A DNA stretch of 64,000 nt from Roseomonas haemaphysalidis (GTDB lineage: Bacteria > Pseudomonadota > Alphaproteobacteria > Acetobacterales > Acetobacteraceae): NCBI RefSeq assembly GCF_017355405.1, contig NZ_CP061177.1:744001-808000 (forward strand), read 5' to 3'. The position numbers and the translations under genes were made by a program. The notes beneath the pieces were generated by a model. The model had not been told where the DNA came from, ran no database searches, and worked only from the letters and a program-made list of their open reading frames with translations. Each line of letters starts with the position of its first letter. Position 1 is the stretch's first letter. Shown here piece by piece: positions 27,687 through 37,131 of the stretch.

Positions 27687-29372
27687 CTAGCGGCGCGCCG
27701 GTGCCCCCACCCCATCTTCCGCGAAGATGTCGCGATTCTTGGTTTCGGGGATGAAGAGGGCGCCGATCACCACCGTCGCGGCGGCGATCACCACCGGGTA
27801 CCAGAGGCCGTAATACACGTCGCCCGTTTGCGCGATCATGGCAAAGGAGGTGGCCGGCAGCAGCCCGCCGAACCAGCCGTTGCCGATGTGGTAGGGCAGC
27901 GACATGGAGGTGTAGCGGATGCGGGTCGGGAACAGCTCCACCAGGGCCGCCGCGATCGGGCCGTAGACCATGGTGACGTAGATCACCAGGATGGTCAGCA
28001 CCAGGATGCTGACAAAGGGCTGTTCCCGGAACACGTCGAACGGATGCGCCATCTTGACGACGGACGGGTTGGACGCCGCGGGGTAGCCCGCCGCCGTCAC
28101 CGCGGCGCCCAGTGCCTGCGCGAAGTTGGGGGCGTTGGCCGGGATGCTGGCTTGGCCGATCCGCACCGTGGCCACGCTGCCGGCGGGCGCGTTCTCGACC
28201 TTGTAGTTGACCGACAGGCGGGCCAGCGCGGACTTGGCGATGTCGCAGCTGTTGGTGAAGCGCGCGGTGCCGACCGGGTTGAACTGGAAGGAGCAGTCCG
28301 CCGGGTCCGCCTGCACCACCACCGCGATGTTCTGGTGCGCGGCGTGCAGCGCGGGGTTGGCTTCCGCGCTCAGCAGCTTGAACAGGGGAAAGTAGGTCAG
28401 CGCCGCCAGCAGGCAGCCGCCCAGGATAATCGGCTTGCGGCCGATCTTGTCCGACAGCCAGCCGAACAGCACAAAGCCGCCGGAGCCGAGAAGCAGCCCC
28501 CAGGCGATCAGCAGGTTGGAGGTGTAGCCGTCCACCTTGAGGATCGAGCTGATAAAGAACAGCGCGTAGAACTGGCCGGTATACCAGACCACCGCCTGCC
28601 CGGCGACCAGGCCGAGCAGCGCCAGGATGGCGACCTTGGCGTTCTTCCACTGGCCGAAGGCTTCCGACAGCGGCGCCTTGGAGCCGGTGCCTTCCGCCTT
28701 CATCTTCTTGAAGGCCGGGCTCTCGTCGAGCTGCGTGCGGATCCAGACGGACACGGCCAGCAGCAGGATCGACACCAGAAAGGGCACGCGCCAGCCCCAA
28801 TCCAGAAAGGCTTCCTCGCCCATCGCGCCGCGAGTGAACAGGATGACCAGCAGCGACAGGAACAGCCCGCCCGTGGCGGTGATCTGGATGAAGCTGGTGT
28901 AGAAGCCGCGCCGGCCCTGGGGGGCATGCTCGGCCACGTAGGTGGCGGCGCCGCCGTATTCGCCGCCAAGCGCCAGCCCCTGCAGGCAGCGCAGGATGAT
29001 CAGGATGACGGCGGCGGTGATGCCGATCTGGTCCGAGGTCGGCAGGACGCCGACGATGAAGGTCGAGGCGCCCATGATCAGGATGGTGATCAGGAAGGTG
29101 TATTTGCGCCCGACCAGGTCGCCCAGGCGCCCGAACACCAGCGCGCCGAAGGGCCGCACCAGAAAGCCCGCCGCGAAGGCCAGCAGCGCGAAGATGTTGC
29201 GCGTGCCCTCCGGGAACTGGCTGAAGAACTTGGCGCCGATGATGGTGGCCAGCGAGCCGTAGAGATAAAAGTCGTACCACTCAAAGACGGTGCCGAGCGA
29301 GGAGGCGAGGATCACCTTCCTTTCGCCCGCGGTCATGGGCCGTTTCCCGGCCGTGGTGGTGGCGATGGCCAT
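27687..29372 (-). CDS. MHS-family MFS transporter with a large periplasmic insert
   Basis: 561 aa, 12 predicted membrane segments of the metabolite:H+ symporter type (ProP/ShiA-like): EWYDFYLYG, RPFGALVFGRLGDLVGRKYTF (the MFS motif A), and PETKNRDIF at the C-terminus. Between about residues 335 and 450 lies an extra ~115-residue stretch, not membrane-like, with two Cys (C360, C376), likely a periplasmic domain. Substrate unknown. Start at 29372 (MAIATTTAGKRP). Confidence 0.88.
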   Translation of the reverse strand: MAIATTTAGKRPMTAGERKVILASSLGTVFEWYDFYLYGSLATIIGAKFFSQFPEGTRNIFALLAFAAGFLVRPFGALVFGRLGDLVGRKYTFLITILIMGASTFIVGVLPTSDQIGITAAVILIILRCLQGLALGGEYGGAATYVAEHAPQGRRGFYTSFIQITATGGLFLSLLVILFTRGAMGEEAFLDWGWRVPFLVSILLLAVSVWIRTQLDESPAFKKMKAEGTGSKAPLSEAFGQWKNAKVAILALLGLVAGQAVVWYTGQFYALFFISSILKVDGYTSNLLIAWGLLLGSGGFVLFGWLSDKIGRKPIILGGCLLAALTYFPLFKLLSAEANPALHAAHQNIAVVVQADPADCSFQFNPVGTARFTNSCDIAKSALARLSVNYKVENAPAGSVATVRIGQASIPANAPNFAQALGAAVTAAGYPAASNPSVVKMAHPFDVFREQPFVSILVLTILVIYVTMVYGPIAAALVELFPTRIRYTSMSLPYHIGNGWFGGLLPATSFAMIAQTGDVYYGLWYPVVIAAATVVIGALFIPETKNRDIFAEDGVGAPARR

Positions 29373-29770
29373 TGGTTGGAAGAATCCCTGCCCCTGTCCC
29401 GGCAAAGCCGCCGGGCGTTTGTTGACGGTGCCTGTCGTCCCCGCGTCTGTGGCGGGGTTTGCGCGGCGGGCTGCCCGATGCCGGGGCAACCGCCTGTGCC
29501 GGAGTGTGACGAGGCCCGGCGGGGGGTGGAATCATGGAAGCGTGGACCGGTCCGTTTTCACGAAAAAGTGATTTCTGGTGCCAATCCAGGCGCCAGAAGG
29601 CTTCCACCCGCCGAAGGGAAAAACGCCGGCGGAATCGCCTTGCGGCCCCTGCAACGCTTCCCCCGCCGCCAAGTTGGCCCATATGATCATCTGAACTGAT
29701 TGCCCGCCTGCGGCGCGGCAGCCCGGGGCATCGTCCCGGTCCGGCCGGCAGGATGGAAAGGGGGCCTCTG
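29373..29770. other. Divergent intergenic region without a gene
   Basis: 398 bp between the MHS transporter start and the small membrane protein. No gene is supported on either strand. It is less G+C-rich toward 29690-29700 (CATATGATCATC), which may hold promoters for one or both divergent genes. No operator pattern stood out. Confidence 0.5.
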
Positions 29771-30166
29771 ATGGATACGCTCCGTGACATCGCCGACTAC
29801 GCCATCCGGCGCGGCATGGGCTATGCCGCGCTCGGCATCGGCCTGGTGATGCTTGTCCTGGCAGCCAATCCGTTGCTGGCCCTGCAAAGCGGCGCATTGA
29901 TGACCGCGGCGCTGTGGCTGGCCATGTGGGGCATGGCGTTGCGGCTGCCGCGCATCGACCTGCGGCATACTCGCCTGTGGAATGCCTTCGCCCCGGCCGT
30001 GGCCGGGGAAGCCGGGCGCCGGCTTCGGGAACGCGAAACTCGCCGCCAGCTTTCCGTCGTCCTGGCCGAGCGGCTGATGTGGCATGCCGACCGCGCCGGC
30101 ATGGTGGCCCTGGGGCTGGGCGGGCTGACGCTGGCCATGCTCGGCTACCGCGCCCTGCCGGGCTGA
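29771..30166 (+). CDS. Small membrane protein of unknown function
   Basis: 131 aa; I do not recognise a family. Three hydrophobic segments at about 18-36, 41-57 and 109-126, with a basic, Arg-rich helix (RRLRERETRRQLS) between the second and third, on the cytosolic side if the positive-inside rule holds. The ATG at 29771, six codons inside a longer reading, has a good GAAAGGGG site upstream. The MarR-type regulator follows 98 bp later. Confidence 0.7.
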   Translation: MDTLRDIADYAIRRGMGYAALGIGLVMLVLAANPLLALQSGALMTAALWLAMWGMALRLPRIDLRHTRLWNAFAPAVAGEAGRRLRERETRRQLSVVLAERLMWHADRAGMVALGLGGLTLAMLGYRALPG

Positions 30167-30264
30167 CCCGCGCCCGGTTGACGCTGCGCCCCCGCGTGCC
30201 GATGCTGCACCCGCGCTGTGGGGCGCCGGGCTGAACCGGCGCCGGGCGGCATCGCAATAGGGGC

Positions 30265-30747
30265 ATGGGCATGGGCCAGACGCAATTCTCGATCGTCGTG
30301 GCCGAAGCGGCGGAGCCTCCGCCGGCGGTGGTGCCCTATCGCCTCGATGAATCGGTCGGCCATCTGCTGCGCCGCGCGCACCAGCGCCATGCCGCGCTGT
30401 TCCAGGACCGCGGCGCCGTGGGCGGCCTGACCTCCACCCAGTTCGCCACGCTGCTGCGGCTGGCGGAACTGGGCCGTGCCACGCAGAACGCCCTGGGCCG
30501 CGCCGTGGCGCTGGACCCCGCCACCATCCAGGGCGTCGTCGCCCGGCTGCGAGACCGCGGGCTGGTGGATGCCGGCCGCGACCCGCTGGACCGCCGCACC
30601 GTGGTGTTGTCCGTGTCCGCGGCCGGGGAAACCGCGCTGGCCGACGCCGTGCGCCAGGGCCAGCAGGCCAACGAGCGCCTGCTGGCGCCGCTCAGCGCGG
30701 AGGAGCGGCGCGTGCTGATCCGGCTGCTGCGGCGCGTGCTCGGCTAG
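30265..30747 (+). CDS. MarR-family transcriptional regulator
   Basis: 160 aa, winged-helix fold. The DNA-recognition part is LTSTQFATLLRLAELG...QNALGRAVALDPATIQGVVARLRDRGLV; the wing holds DPLDRRTVVLSVS. Ligand and targets unknown; the neighbouring small membrane gene and ubiE are the natural candidates, but no palindromic operator was identified. Confidence 0.88.
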   Translation: MGMGQTQFSIVVAEAAEPPPAVVPYRLDESVGHLLRRAHQRHAALFQDRGAVGGLTSTQFATLLRLAELGRATQNALGRAVALDPATIQGVVARLRDRGLVDAGRDPLDRRTVVLSVSAAGETALADAVRQGQQANERLLAPLSAEERRVLIRLLRRVLG

Positions 30748-30793
30748 CGCTGGACCCTTCTGCTGGGCTCCCGGCTGATCTAGGATCGCCCGC

Positions 30794-31531
30794 ATGACCC
30801 AGACCACGGATTTCGGCTTCCGCACCGTCGAGCGCGAGGCCAAGGCCTCCATGGTGCGCGACGTGTTCGACAGCGTCGCGCCCAAATACGACGTGATGAA
30901 CGACCTGATGTCGCTCGGCCTGCACCGCGCCTGGAAGCAGGCCTTTGTCGCCGCCATCGGCGCCGGCACGGGCGACACGCTGCTGGACCTCGCCGCCGGC
31001 ACCGGGGACGTGGCGTTCCTGGCCAAGAAGCGCGGTGCGAAGAAAGTGATCCTGGCGGACATCAACGCCGCCATGCTGGGCGTCGGCCAGGGCCGCGCGC
31101 TGCAGAAGGGCATGGTCGAGGGCCTCGACTTCATCTGCTGCGACGCGGAGAAGATCCCGCTGCCGTCCGGCAGCGTGGAGCGCGTGTCCATGGCCTTCGG
31201 CCTGCGCAACTGCACGGACAAGGATGCGGTGCTGCGCGAAGGCTTCCGCGTGCTGCGCCCGGGCGGGCGGATGTGCGTGCTGGAGTTCTCCAGCCTGGAG
31301 GTCGAGGCGCTGAAGCCGGTCTACGACACCTGGTCCTTCAAGGTGCTGCCCGCCATCGGCGCGCGCATCGCTAACGATGCGGACAGCTACCAGTACCTGG
31401 CCGAAAGCATCCGCATGTTCCCGGACCAGCCGACCCTGGCGGGGATGATGGAGCGCGCCGGCTTCGAGCGCGTGAAGTGGCAGAACCTGACGGGCGGGAT
31501 CGTGGCGATCCATACCGGGTGGAAGTTCTGA
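30794..31531 (+). CDS. ubiE: Demethylmenaquinone/ubiquinone C-methyltransferase UbiE
   Basis: 245 aa. The SAM-binding motif DLAAGTGDVAF, MNDLMSLGLHRAWK and the C-terminal GGIVAIHTGWKF are family signatures. It methylates C2 of the benzoquinol ring of ubiquinone. ubiB, which often follows, is not here; a short GGCCAGGGGGGC hairpin and dnaQ (opposite strand) are next. Confidence 0.96.
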   Translation: MTQTTDFGFRTVEREAKASMVRDVFDSVAPKYDVMNDLMSLGLHRAWKQAFVAAIGAGTGDTLLDLAAGTGDVAFLAKKRGAKKVILADINAAMLGVGQGRALQKGMVEGLDFICCDAEKIPLPSGSVERVSMAFGLRNCTDKDAVLREGFRVLRPGGRMCVLEFSSLEVEALKPVYDTWSFKVLPAIGARIANDADSYQYLAESIRMFPDQPTLAGMMERAGFERVKWQNLTGGIVAIHTGWKF

Positions 31532-31550
31532 AGCTGCTTTGACAGGCGTC

Positions 31551-31577
31551 GGCCAGGGGGGCAGCGCCTCCTGGTCA
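31551..31577. repeat. Mini family B hairpin
   Basis: GGCCAGGGGG-GCAGCG-CCTCCTGG, between the convergent stops of ubiE (31531) and dnaQ (31583). It matches one end hairpin of family B. Confidence 0.5.
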
Positions 31578-31582
31578 CCATC

Positions 31583-32284
31583 TCAGTCCAGCGCCCGCCA
31601 GATCGGCTCCTTGAGCTTCCCCAGAAATGCCGCATGCGCGTCCAGTTCATCGGCCGAGGGCGTGATCGGCCGTGGCGTGCGGACCACCGGCGCGGCGTCC
31701 AGCAGCACCGGGGCGTGGCTGGCGGCGGCGCGGTTGCCGGCCAGTTCCAGGCCGGGCTGCTTGCCGCCCATCAGCTCCAAGTAGACCTGCGCCAGCAGCT
31801 GCACGTCCAGGAGCGCGTTGTGCGAGGTGCGCATAGAGTTATCGATGCCGTAGCGCCGGCACAGCGCGTCCAGGCTGTTGGGCAGGCCAGGAAAGCGCTT
31901 CTTGGCCATCACCAGCGTATCGACCATGCGGGTGCGGGGGATGGGCGCCTGCCCAGCGCGCTTGAACTCGTGGTCCAGGAAGTTGAAGTCGAACACCGCG
32001 TTGTGGGCGATCACCGGGTCCTCGGCCAGGAAGGCCAGCAGGCCCGGCAGGATCTCGGCGAATTTCGGCTTGCCGAGCAGCATCTCCCGCGTGAAGCCGT
32101 GGATGCGGCTGGCTTCCTCCGGCACGTCGCGCTCGGGGTCGATGAGCACGTGGAAGCTGCGGCCGGTGGGCACCAGGTTCATCAGCTCCACCGCCGCCAC
32201 TTCCAGCACGCGGTCGCCAGTCGCGGGGTCGAGGCCGGTGGTTTCGGTGTCCAGGATGATGGAGCGTTCGGTGCGGGGCTGCAT
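31583..32284 (-). CDS. dnaQ: DNA polymerase III epsilon subunit (3'-5' proofreading exonuclease)
   Basis: 233 aa, DEDDh exonuclease: D12-T-E14 in LDTETTGLD, FDFNFLDHEFKR (second Asp), and the HNALLDVQLLAQVYLEL block with the active-site His and Asp. Proofreads replication errors as part of the Pol III core. It is part of the dnaQ-coaE-aroE-(gshB)-maf-ppsR group beside the origin. Confidence 0.95.
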   Translation of the reverse strand: MQPRTERSIILDTETTGLDPATGDRVLEVAAVELMNLVPTGRSFHVLIDPERDVPEEASRIHGFTREMLLGKPKFAEILPGLLAFLAEDPVIAHNAVFDFNFLDHEFKRAGQAPIPRTRMVDTLVMAKKRFPGLPNSLDALCRRYGIDNSMRTSHNALLDVQLLAQVYLELMGGKQPGLELAGNRAAASHAPVLLDAAPVVRTPRPITPSADELDAHAAFLGKLKEPIWRALD

Positions 32285-32293
32285 GCGGGTGAT

Positions 32294-32878
32294 CTAGGGT
32301 GCGCGGGCCAGCAGCGCCAGCAGTTGCCGGCGCGTGGCGTGGCGGGACAGCCCGGTGCGGATCAGGTGGTCCGCTCTGCGCTGGCGCAGCGGGTCGGGCG
32401 TTTGGCGCTTCAGGATGGCGGCCAAGCGCTCCGGCGTCATGCCGGGGCGGGCCAGCACGCGGGCGCGCTGCGTGGCGGCGGGGGCGGACACCACCAGCAC
32501 GGCGTCGCAGCGCCGCTCGCCGCCGGTTTCCATCAACAGCGGGATGTCCAGCACCGCGAGCGGCCGGCGGCGGCGGCGCGCGGCGGCCAGGAAGCGGCGT
32601 TCCTCGGCGCGCACCAGCGGGTGCATCAGCCGTTCCAGCCGGCGCAGCGCGGCGGGGTGGCCCAGCACGGCGCGGCGCAGCGCCTCGCGGTCCACGGCGC
32701 CGTCGCGGGTGGTGCCGGGAAAGGCGGCGGCGATGCGGGGCACGGCGCGGCCGCCGCGCCCTTGCAGGGCATGCACCGTGGCATCGGCGTCGAACACCGG
32801 CACATGGCGGCGGCGCAGCAGGGCGGTGGCCGTGGACTTGCCCATGCCGATGCCGCCGGTGAGGCCCCAGACGATCAT
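32294..32878 (-). CDS. coaE: Dephospho-CoA kinase
   Basis: 194 aa. P-loop LTGGIGMGKST near residue 6, FDADATVH, and DIPLLMETGGE. It does the last step of coenzyme A synthesis. It starts at the ATG at 32878, 10 bp upstream of dnaQ. The frame is open beyond it only through repeat A3. Confidence 0.95.
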   Translation of the reverse strand: MIVWGLTGGIGMGKSTATALLRRRHVPVFDADATVHALQGRGGRAVPRIAAAFPGTTRDGAVDREALRRAVLGHPAALRRLERLMHPLVRAEERRFLAAARRRRRPLAVLDIPLLMETGGERRCDAVLVVSAPAATQRARVLARPGMTPERLAAILKRQTPDPLRQRRADHLIRTGLSRHATRRQLLALLARAP

Positions 32879-32902
32879 GTTGTCTTCTCTGGAGGGCAGC
32901 GG

Positions 32903-33061
32903 AAGGTTGGGGGAGTGAACTCCCTCAAACCCACTCCTTTTTTCTGTCTGTTCTTCGGTTCCGGCCATGGGGGCGGGGCGCCAGGGCGGAAGCGTGCCAA
33001 TGGCGCAACCGAAGATGAATCAGAAAAAAGAAGGGGCTCGGGGGATTCTTTCCCCAACCTT
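32903..33061. repeat. Family A hairpin element, copy 3
   Basis: 159 bp. Left AAGGTTGGGGGAGTGAACTC, right GGGGATTCTTTCCCC ending AACCTT. GAATTC itself is lost in both arms, but the arms still pair. Spacer ends TTCGGTT and AACCGAA form an inner stem. It separates coaE from aroE; its edge is 31 bp from the aroE stop on the minus strand. Confidence 0.75.
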
Positions 33062-33092
33062 CCTGCAACGCGACCCGTCGGGGGACAGCCCT

Positions 33093-33959
33093 TCATGCCG
33101 TGCGGGGAATATCGGCGGCGACGACCTCGCGCAGCGCCGCGTCCACCTCGGGCATCGTGCCGAACCAGCGGGCGAAGCCGGGGCGCGCCTGGTGCAGCAG
33201 CATGCCCAGCCCATCCACCGCGCGCAGCCCGCGCGCCCGGGCGGCGGCCAGCAGCGGCGTTTCCAGTGGCACGTAGACGGCATCCGCCACCACGGCATGG
33301 CCGGGCAGGGGAGCGAGGTCGATCGCCAGCGGCGGCTGGCCGACCATGCCGAGGCTGGTGGCGTTGACCAGAAGGGCCGCGCCCGCCAGCGGCGGCGTGG
33401 CCGCGACCGAGACGGGGCCGCCCAGCGCCTTCGCCAGCGCCTCGGCCCGCGCCACGTTGCGGTTGACCAGGATCAGCCGGGGGCAGCCGGCATCCAGCAA
33501 CGCGCTGCCGATGGCCCGCGCGGCGCCGCCGGCGCCCAACAGCACGGCCGGGCCGTCCGCCGCAGCCCAGCCCGGGGCCTGCTCGGCGATGCTTTGCAGA
33601 AAGCCGAAGCCGTCCGTGTTGGAGCCGAGGATGCGGCCCTCCTCGAACACCAGGGTGTTGACCGCGCCCATGCGGCGGGCGGCCTCGTCCACCGCGTCGC
33701 ACAGCGCGAAGGCGGCCTCCTTGTGCGGGATGGTGACATTGGCGCCGCGGAAGCCCAGCGCCACCAGCCCGCGCACCGCCGCCTCGAACCCTTCCGGCGC
33801 CACGGGCAGCGGCAGGTAGGCGCCGTCGATGCCGTGCCGCCGCAGCCAGAAGCCGTGCAGGCGGGGGGAGCGGGAATGCGACACCGGCCAGCCCAGCACG
33901 CCGGCCAGCCGCGCCTTGCCGGTGATCAGCCCAAGGGAGGTCGTCGCATCGTCGGTCAT
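33093..33959 (-). CDS. aroE: Shikimate dehydrogenase
   Basis: 288 aa. [13 protein letters not shown] (substrate loop), NVTIPHKE with the catalytic Lys, GSNTDGFGF, the Rossmann loop GAGGAARAI, and NATSLGM. It reduces 3-dehydroshikimate with NADPH. The ATG at 33959 is used; another four codons upstream (33971) is possible. With a degenerate aroA at 26 kb, this is the only intact shikimate-pathway gene in the window. Confidence 0.95.
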   Translation of the reverse strand: MTDDATTSLGLITGKARLAGVLGWPVSHSRSPRLHGFWLRRHGIDGAYLPLPVAPEGFEAAVRGLVALGFRGANVTIPHKEAAFALCDAVDEAARRMGAVNTLVFEEGRILGSNTDGFGFLQSIAEQAPGWAAADGPAVLLGAGGAARAIGSALLDAGCPRLILVNRNVARAEALAKALGGPVSVAATPPLAGAALLVNATSLGMVGQPPLAIDLAPLPGHAVVADAVYVPLETPLLAAARARGLRAVDGLGMLLHQARPGFARWFGTMPEVDAALREVVAADIPRTA

Positions 33960-34083
33960 GCCTGCCTGCATGCCGCCGGCGGGCGGCGCCGGTCAACGCC
34001 CAGCAGTAACGGCCCCCCTGGTCATCCGGCCCCCGCGATGCCACCACTACCAGCGACGCGCTACCCCGAACCAAGGACTTCCC

Positions 34084-35034
34084 ATGACACGTGCCTTGCA
34101 GGTCGCGGTCCAGATGGACCCGATCCAGAGCATCAACATCGACGGCGACAGCACCTTCGTGCTGATGCTGGAGGCGCAAAGCCGCGGCCACAGCCTGTGG
34201 CACTACCACGTGCGCGACCTGACCCTGCATTCCGGCACCGTGCGCGCCCGCGTGCAGCCGGTGGAGGTGCGCCGCGAGAAGGGCAACCACTTCACGCTCG
34301 GCGAGGCGCGGGAGGTCGACCTGTCCACCATGGACGTGGTGCTGATGCGCCAGGACCCGCCCTTCGACATGGCCTACATCACCGCCACGCACATCCTGGA
34401 GATGATCCACCCCAAGACCCTGGTGGTGAACGACCCCGCCAGCGTGCGCAACGCGCCCGAAAAGCTATTCGTCATGGAATTCCCGGAGCTGATGCCGGAC
34501 ACCATGATCACCCACGACCCGGCCGAGGTGCGGCGCTTCCGCGAGAAGCACGGCGACATCATCGTCAAGCCGCTGTTCGGCAACGGCGGCGCCGGCGTGT
34601 TCCACCTGCGGCCCGACGACAGCAACGTCAACTCCCTGCTGGAGCTCTTCGCCGAACGCTCGCGCGAGCCGCTGATGATCCAGCAATACGTCCCCGCCGT
34701 GCGGCTGGGCGACAAGCGCATCATCCTGATCGACGGCGAGCCGCTGGGCGCCATCAACCGCGTGCCGGCGGCGGGCGAAAGCCGCTCCAACATGCATGTC
34801 GGCGGCCGCCCGGAACAGGTGGCGCTGACGCCGCGCGACCGCGAGATCTGCGCCCGCATCGGGCCGGAACTCAAGAAACGGGGCATGATCTTCGTCGGCA
34901 TCGACGTGATCGGGGATTACCTGACGGAGATCAACGTCACCTCGCCCACCGGCCTGCAGGAAGTGGCGCGCTTCGACGGCGTGCACTTGGAGAAGGCGAT
35001 CTGGGACGCGATCGAGCGGAAGCGCGCGGGCTGA
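34084..35034 (+). CDS. gshB: Glutathione synthetase
   Basis: 316 aa, ATP-grasp fold: [24 protein letters not shown] at the N-terminus, [17 protein letters not shown] (nucleotide), [18 protein letters not shown] (C-terminal binding loop). Ligates gamma-glutamylcysteine and glycine. Divergent from aroE with a 124-bp gap. gshA is not nearby. Repeat B3 begins 6 bp after its stop. Confidence 0.96.
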   Translation: MTRALQVAVQMDPIQSINIDGDSTFVLMLEAQSRGHSLWHYHVRDLTLHSGTVRARVQPVEVRREKGNHFTLGEAREVDLSTMDVVLMRQDPPFDMAYITATHILEMIHPKTLVVNDPASVRNAPEKLFVMEFPELMPDTMITHDPAEVRRFREKHGDIIVKPLFGNGGAGVFHLRPDDSNVNSLLELFAERSREPLMIQQYVPAVRLGDKRIILIDGEPLGAINRVPAAGESRSNMHVGGRPEQVALTPRDREICARIGPELKKRGMIFVGIDVIGDYLTEINVTSPTGLQEVARFDGVHLEKAIWDAIERKRAG

Positions 35035-35040
35035 GGCGTT

Positions 35041-35288
35041 GGCCAGGGGGGCGCTGCCCCCTGGACCCCCGCTGGGGTGGCTGAGCTACCCCAGACCCCG
35101 GCATCAGAAAGCATTCTGGAGCTTTCAGCCGCAGTGGGCACCGGGCCGCAGGCGGAAATTTTTATGAAATCCCGGTTTGCCGTCGCGTCGCGCCCAATCC
35201 CCGAGGCCCGAATGCTTTCTCCCGGCGGGGTCCGGGGTGGCACTGCCACCCCAGCGGGGGGTCCAGGGGGGCGGCGCCCCCCCTGGCC
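35041..35288. repeat. Family B hairpin element, full copy
   Basis: 248 bp. Left: GGCCAGGGGGGCGCTGCCCC, GGGGTGGCTGAGCTACCCC, AGACCCCGGCATCAGAAAGC. Right (35210-35288) is its reverse complement, GAATGCTTTCTCCCGGCGGG to CTGGCC. Middle ~100 bp is not conserved. It sits 6 bp after the gshB stop and 13 bp from the maf stop. Confidence 0.8.
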
Positions 35289-35301
35289 ACGGCCGGCCAT
35301 C

Positions 35302-35931
35302 TCAGCGCACCACCACCCCATGTTGCCGCAGGAAGTCGATCAGCGGCAGCATGGGCAGCCCCAGGATCGCCGCGTGTTCCCCGGTGACATTCCGGAACAG
35401 GTGCATCCCCAGCCCTTCCAGCCGGTAGACGCCGACCGAGTGGGTCACCGCCTCGCCCTCGGCCGCCAAGTAGGCGTCGAGGAAGTCATCGGAGAACTCG
35501 CGCATCGTCAGGCGGCAAGTGGCGGCGTGGTGCCAGATGCGCGCGCCGTGGCGCCAGCAGACCACGGCCGAGATCAGCTCGTGGGTGCGGCCGCGCAGGG
35601 CCTGGAGCTGGGCGCGTGCGCCGCGCAGCCCCTCGGGCTTGTCGAACCACCGGCCTTCGCAGACCAGCAGGGAGTCGGCACCGATCACCAGGGCATCCGT
35701 GTTGTCGCGCAGCAGGCGGCGGGCGATGCGCTCGGCCTTGGCGTCGGCCAGCAGCACGGCGGCATCGGCGGGGGGGATATCCTCCGCCTGGGCGGCCTGC
35801 TTCAGGCTGTCTTCGTCCACCGCGGCGGGCTGCGCCGCGAAGGGCAGGCCGGCGGCCCGCAGCAAGGCGGCGCGGGTCGTGGAAGAGGAAGCCAGCACCA
35901 GGGGCGGGGCGCCGGGGGTGATCAGGCTCAT
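35302..35931 (-). CDS. maf: Maf-like nucleotide pyrophosphatase
   Basis: 209 aa. N-terminal [17 protein letters not shown] and [16 protein letters not shown] resemble the Maf house-cleaning pyrophosphatase, which removes modified nucleotides; ASxSPRR-type residues are altered to SSTTR, so specificity may differ. It overlaps the ppsR stop by 4 bp. Confidence 0.88.
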   Translation of the reverse strand: MSLITPGAPPLVLASSSTTRAALLRAAGLPFAAQPAAVDEDSLKQAAQAEDIPPADAAVLLADAKAERIARRLLRDNTDALVIGADSLLVCEGRWFDKPEGLRGARAQLQALRGRTHELISAVVCWRHGARIWHHAATCRLTMREFSDDFLDAYLAAEGEAVTHSVGVYRLEGLGMHLFRNVTGEHAAILGLPMLPLIDFLRQHGVVVR

Positions 35932-36794
35932 ACGCCGATGCTGCCGGGGGTGGGGGCGTGGCCGCCGCGGCGGGCGTGCCAGGCTTCCATCAGTTGCAGC
36001 ACGGTGGCCGCCGTTTCCTCGATGGAGCGGCGGGTGACGTCGATGACGGGCCAGCCGCGCGCGGTGCAAAGGCGGCGGGCGGCCAGGATCTCGGCCTTCA
36101 CCGCCTCGTGGTCGATGTAGTCGTTGGTGTCCTGCCGCACGCCGCCGGCGCCGATGATCTTGAGCCGGTGCCGGCGGATGTCGATCAGCGCGCCCACGTC
36201 GATGGTCAGGCCGATCACGGGGCAGGGGGGGTCCTCCAGCTCCGTGGGCAGGGTGGCGCCGGGGACGATGGGCACGTTGGCGGCCTTGATGCCGCGGTTG
36301 GCCAGGTAGAAGCAGGTGGGCGTCTTGGAGGAGCGGGACACGCCGACCATCACGCAGTCGGCTTCCTCGATGCCGGCCACGCCCTGGCCGTCGTCATGCG
36401 CCAGCACGTAGTGCATGGCGTCGATGCGGCGGAAGTAGTCGGCGTCCATGACATGCTGGGCGGCGCGCTTCTCGCGCGCCTGCTCGCCCAGCTGGGCCTG
36501 CAGCAGGTCGATCACCGGGTCCAGCACCGACAGGCAGGCGACGTCCATCTGCTTGCAGACCTCTTCCAGCGAATGGCGCAGCGAGCGGTCGACCAGCGTG
36601 AACATCACCGGCCCCGGCTCCGCCTTGATGCCTTCCAGCACCTGTTCCAGCTGAAAGCGGGAGCGCACCAGGGACCAGCGGTGGTGGATGACGTGCGAGT
36701 CGGGAAAGCGCGACAGCACGGCGCGCGCCATGGAATTCAGCGTTTCCCCGGTGCTGTCCGAGACAAGGTGCAGGTTGATCGTGCGGTGCGGCAT
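35928..36794 (-). CDS. Pyruvate, phosphate dikinase regulatory protein (kinase/pyrophosphorylase, DUF299)
   Basis: 288 aa. [14 protein letters not shown] at the N-terminus and a P-loop-like [18 protein letters not shown] at about 160 are typical. The family switches PPDK or PEP synthase on and off by ADP-dependent phosphorylation and Pi-dependent dephosphorylation. In Caulobacter and Rickettsia the same gene borders the replication origin on one side and hemE on the other, as here. Start 36794; earlier readings run into the origin. Confidence 0.92.
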   Translation of the reverse strand: MPHRTINLHLVSDSTGETLNSMARAVLSRFPDSHVIHHRWSLVRSRFQLEQVLEGIKAEPGPVMFTLVDRSLRHSLEEVCKQMDVACLSVLDPVIDLLQAQLGEQAREKRAAQHVMDADYFRRIDAMHYVLAHDDGQGVAGIEEADCVMVGVSRSSKTPTCFYLANRGIKAANVPIVPGATLPTELEDPPCPVIGLTIDVGALIDIRRHRLKIIGAGGVRQDTNDYIDHEAVKAEILAARRLCTARGWPVIDVTRRSIEETAATVLQLMEAWHARRGGHAPTPGSIGV

Positions 36795-37131
36795 CGGTCC
36801 CCGGTTTCCGCCACTGGGCGGGCTATGGGCGGCTGTGGGAAGAGCGGGGATGGAGGTGGAAATTGGGGACAACCGCAAGCCCCGGATCGCACCCCTGGGT
36901 GAATCGGGGAGCGAATCCACATTTGATGCCCCTGGGGGAAAAAACATGGGAACGGTCGGTTCGAATCAACCATAACCCCCTCAACCCTAAGGAATGTCTC
37001 GCTTTTCCTTCCGAGTCGCGCTGTGGAGGAAGCTGTGGATGAAAAGCGCCGCCGAATGCGTCCTACTTATCCACAGGGCCTATCTACCCCCCCACTTTTC
37101 TTAAAGACTCTTTTTCTATGAAAGAGGGCCC
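36795..37131. other. Putative chromosomal replication origin (oriC)
   Basis: 337 bp, no gene, clearly more A+T-rich than its surroundings. It lies between divergent ppsR (DUF299) and hemE, where oriC sits in Caulobacter. It holds one perfect DnaA box (TTATCCACA, 37067-37075), near matches TGTGGATGA (37034-37042) and TGTGGAGGA (37022-37030), and a weaker GAATCCACA (36913-36921). An A+T-rich stretch with TTTTCTTAAAG and CTTTTTCTATGAAAG lies at 37096-37122, which could be the unwinding element. The parS sites are about 32 kb away, a usual distance. Confidence 0.82.
37067..37075 (+). promoter_or_regulatory. DnaA box
   Basis: TTATCCACA, an exact match to the strong DnaA box, about 56 bp upstream of hemE within the putative oriC. 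Lower-affinity boxes flank it on the other strand at 37022-37042. Confidence 0.85.

Noticed and set aside
36955..36972. GGTTCGAATC, a T-arm-like motif of a tRNA
   Set aside because: No matching stem (GTCGG against CAACC), no anticodon arm upstream, and the spot lies in the putative oriC.
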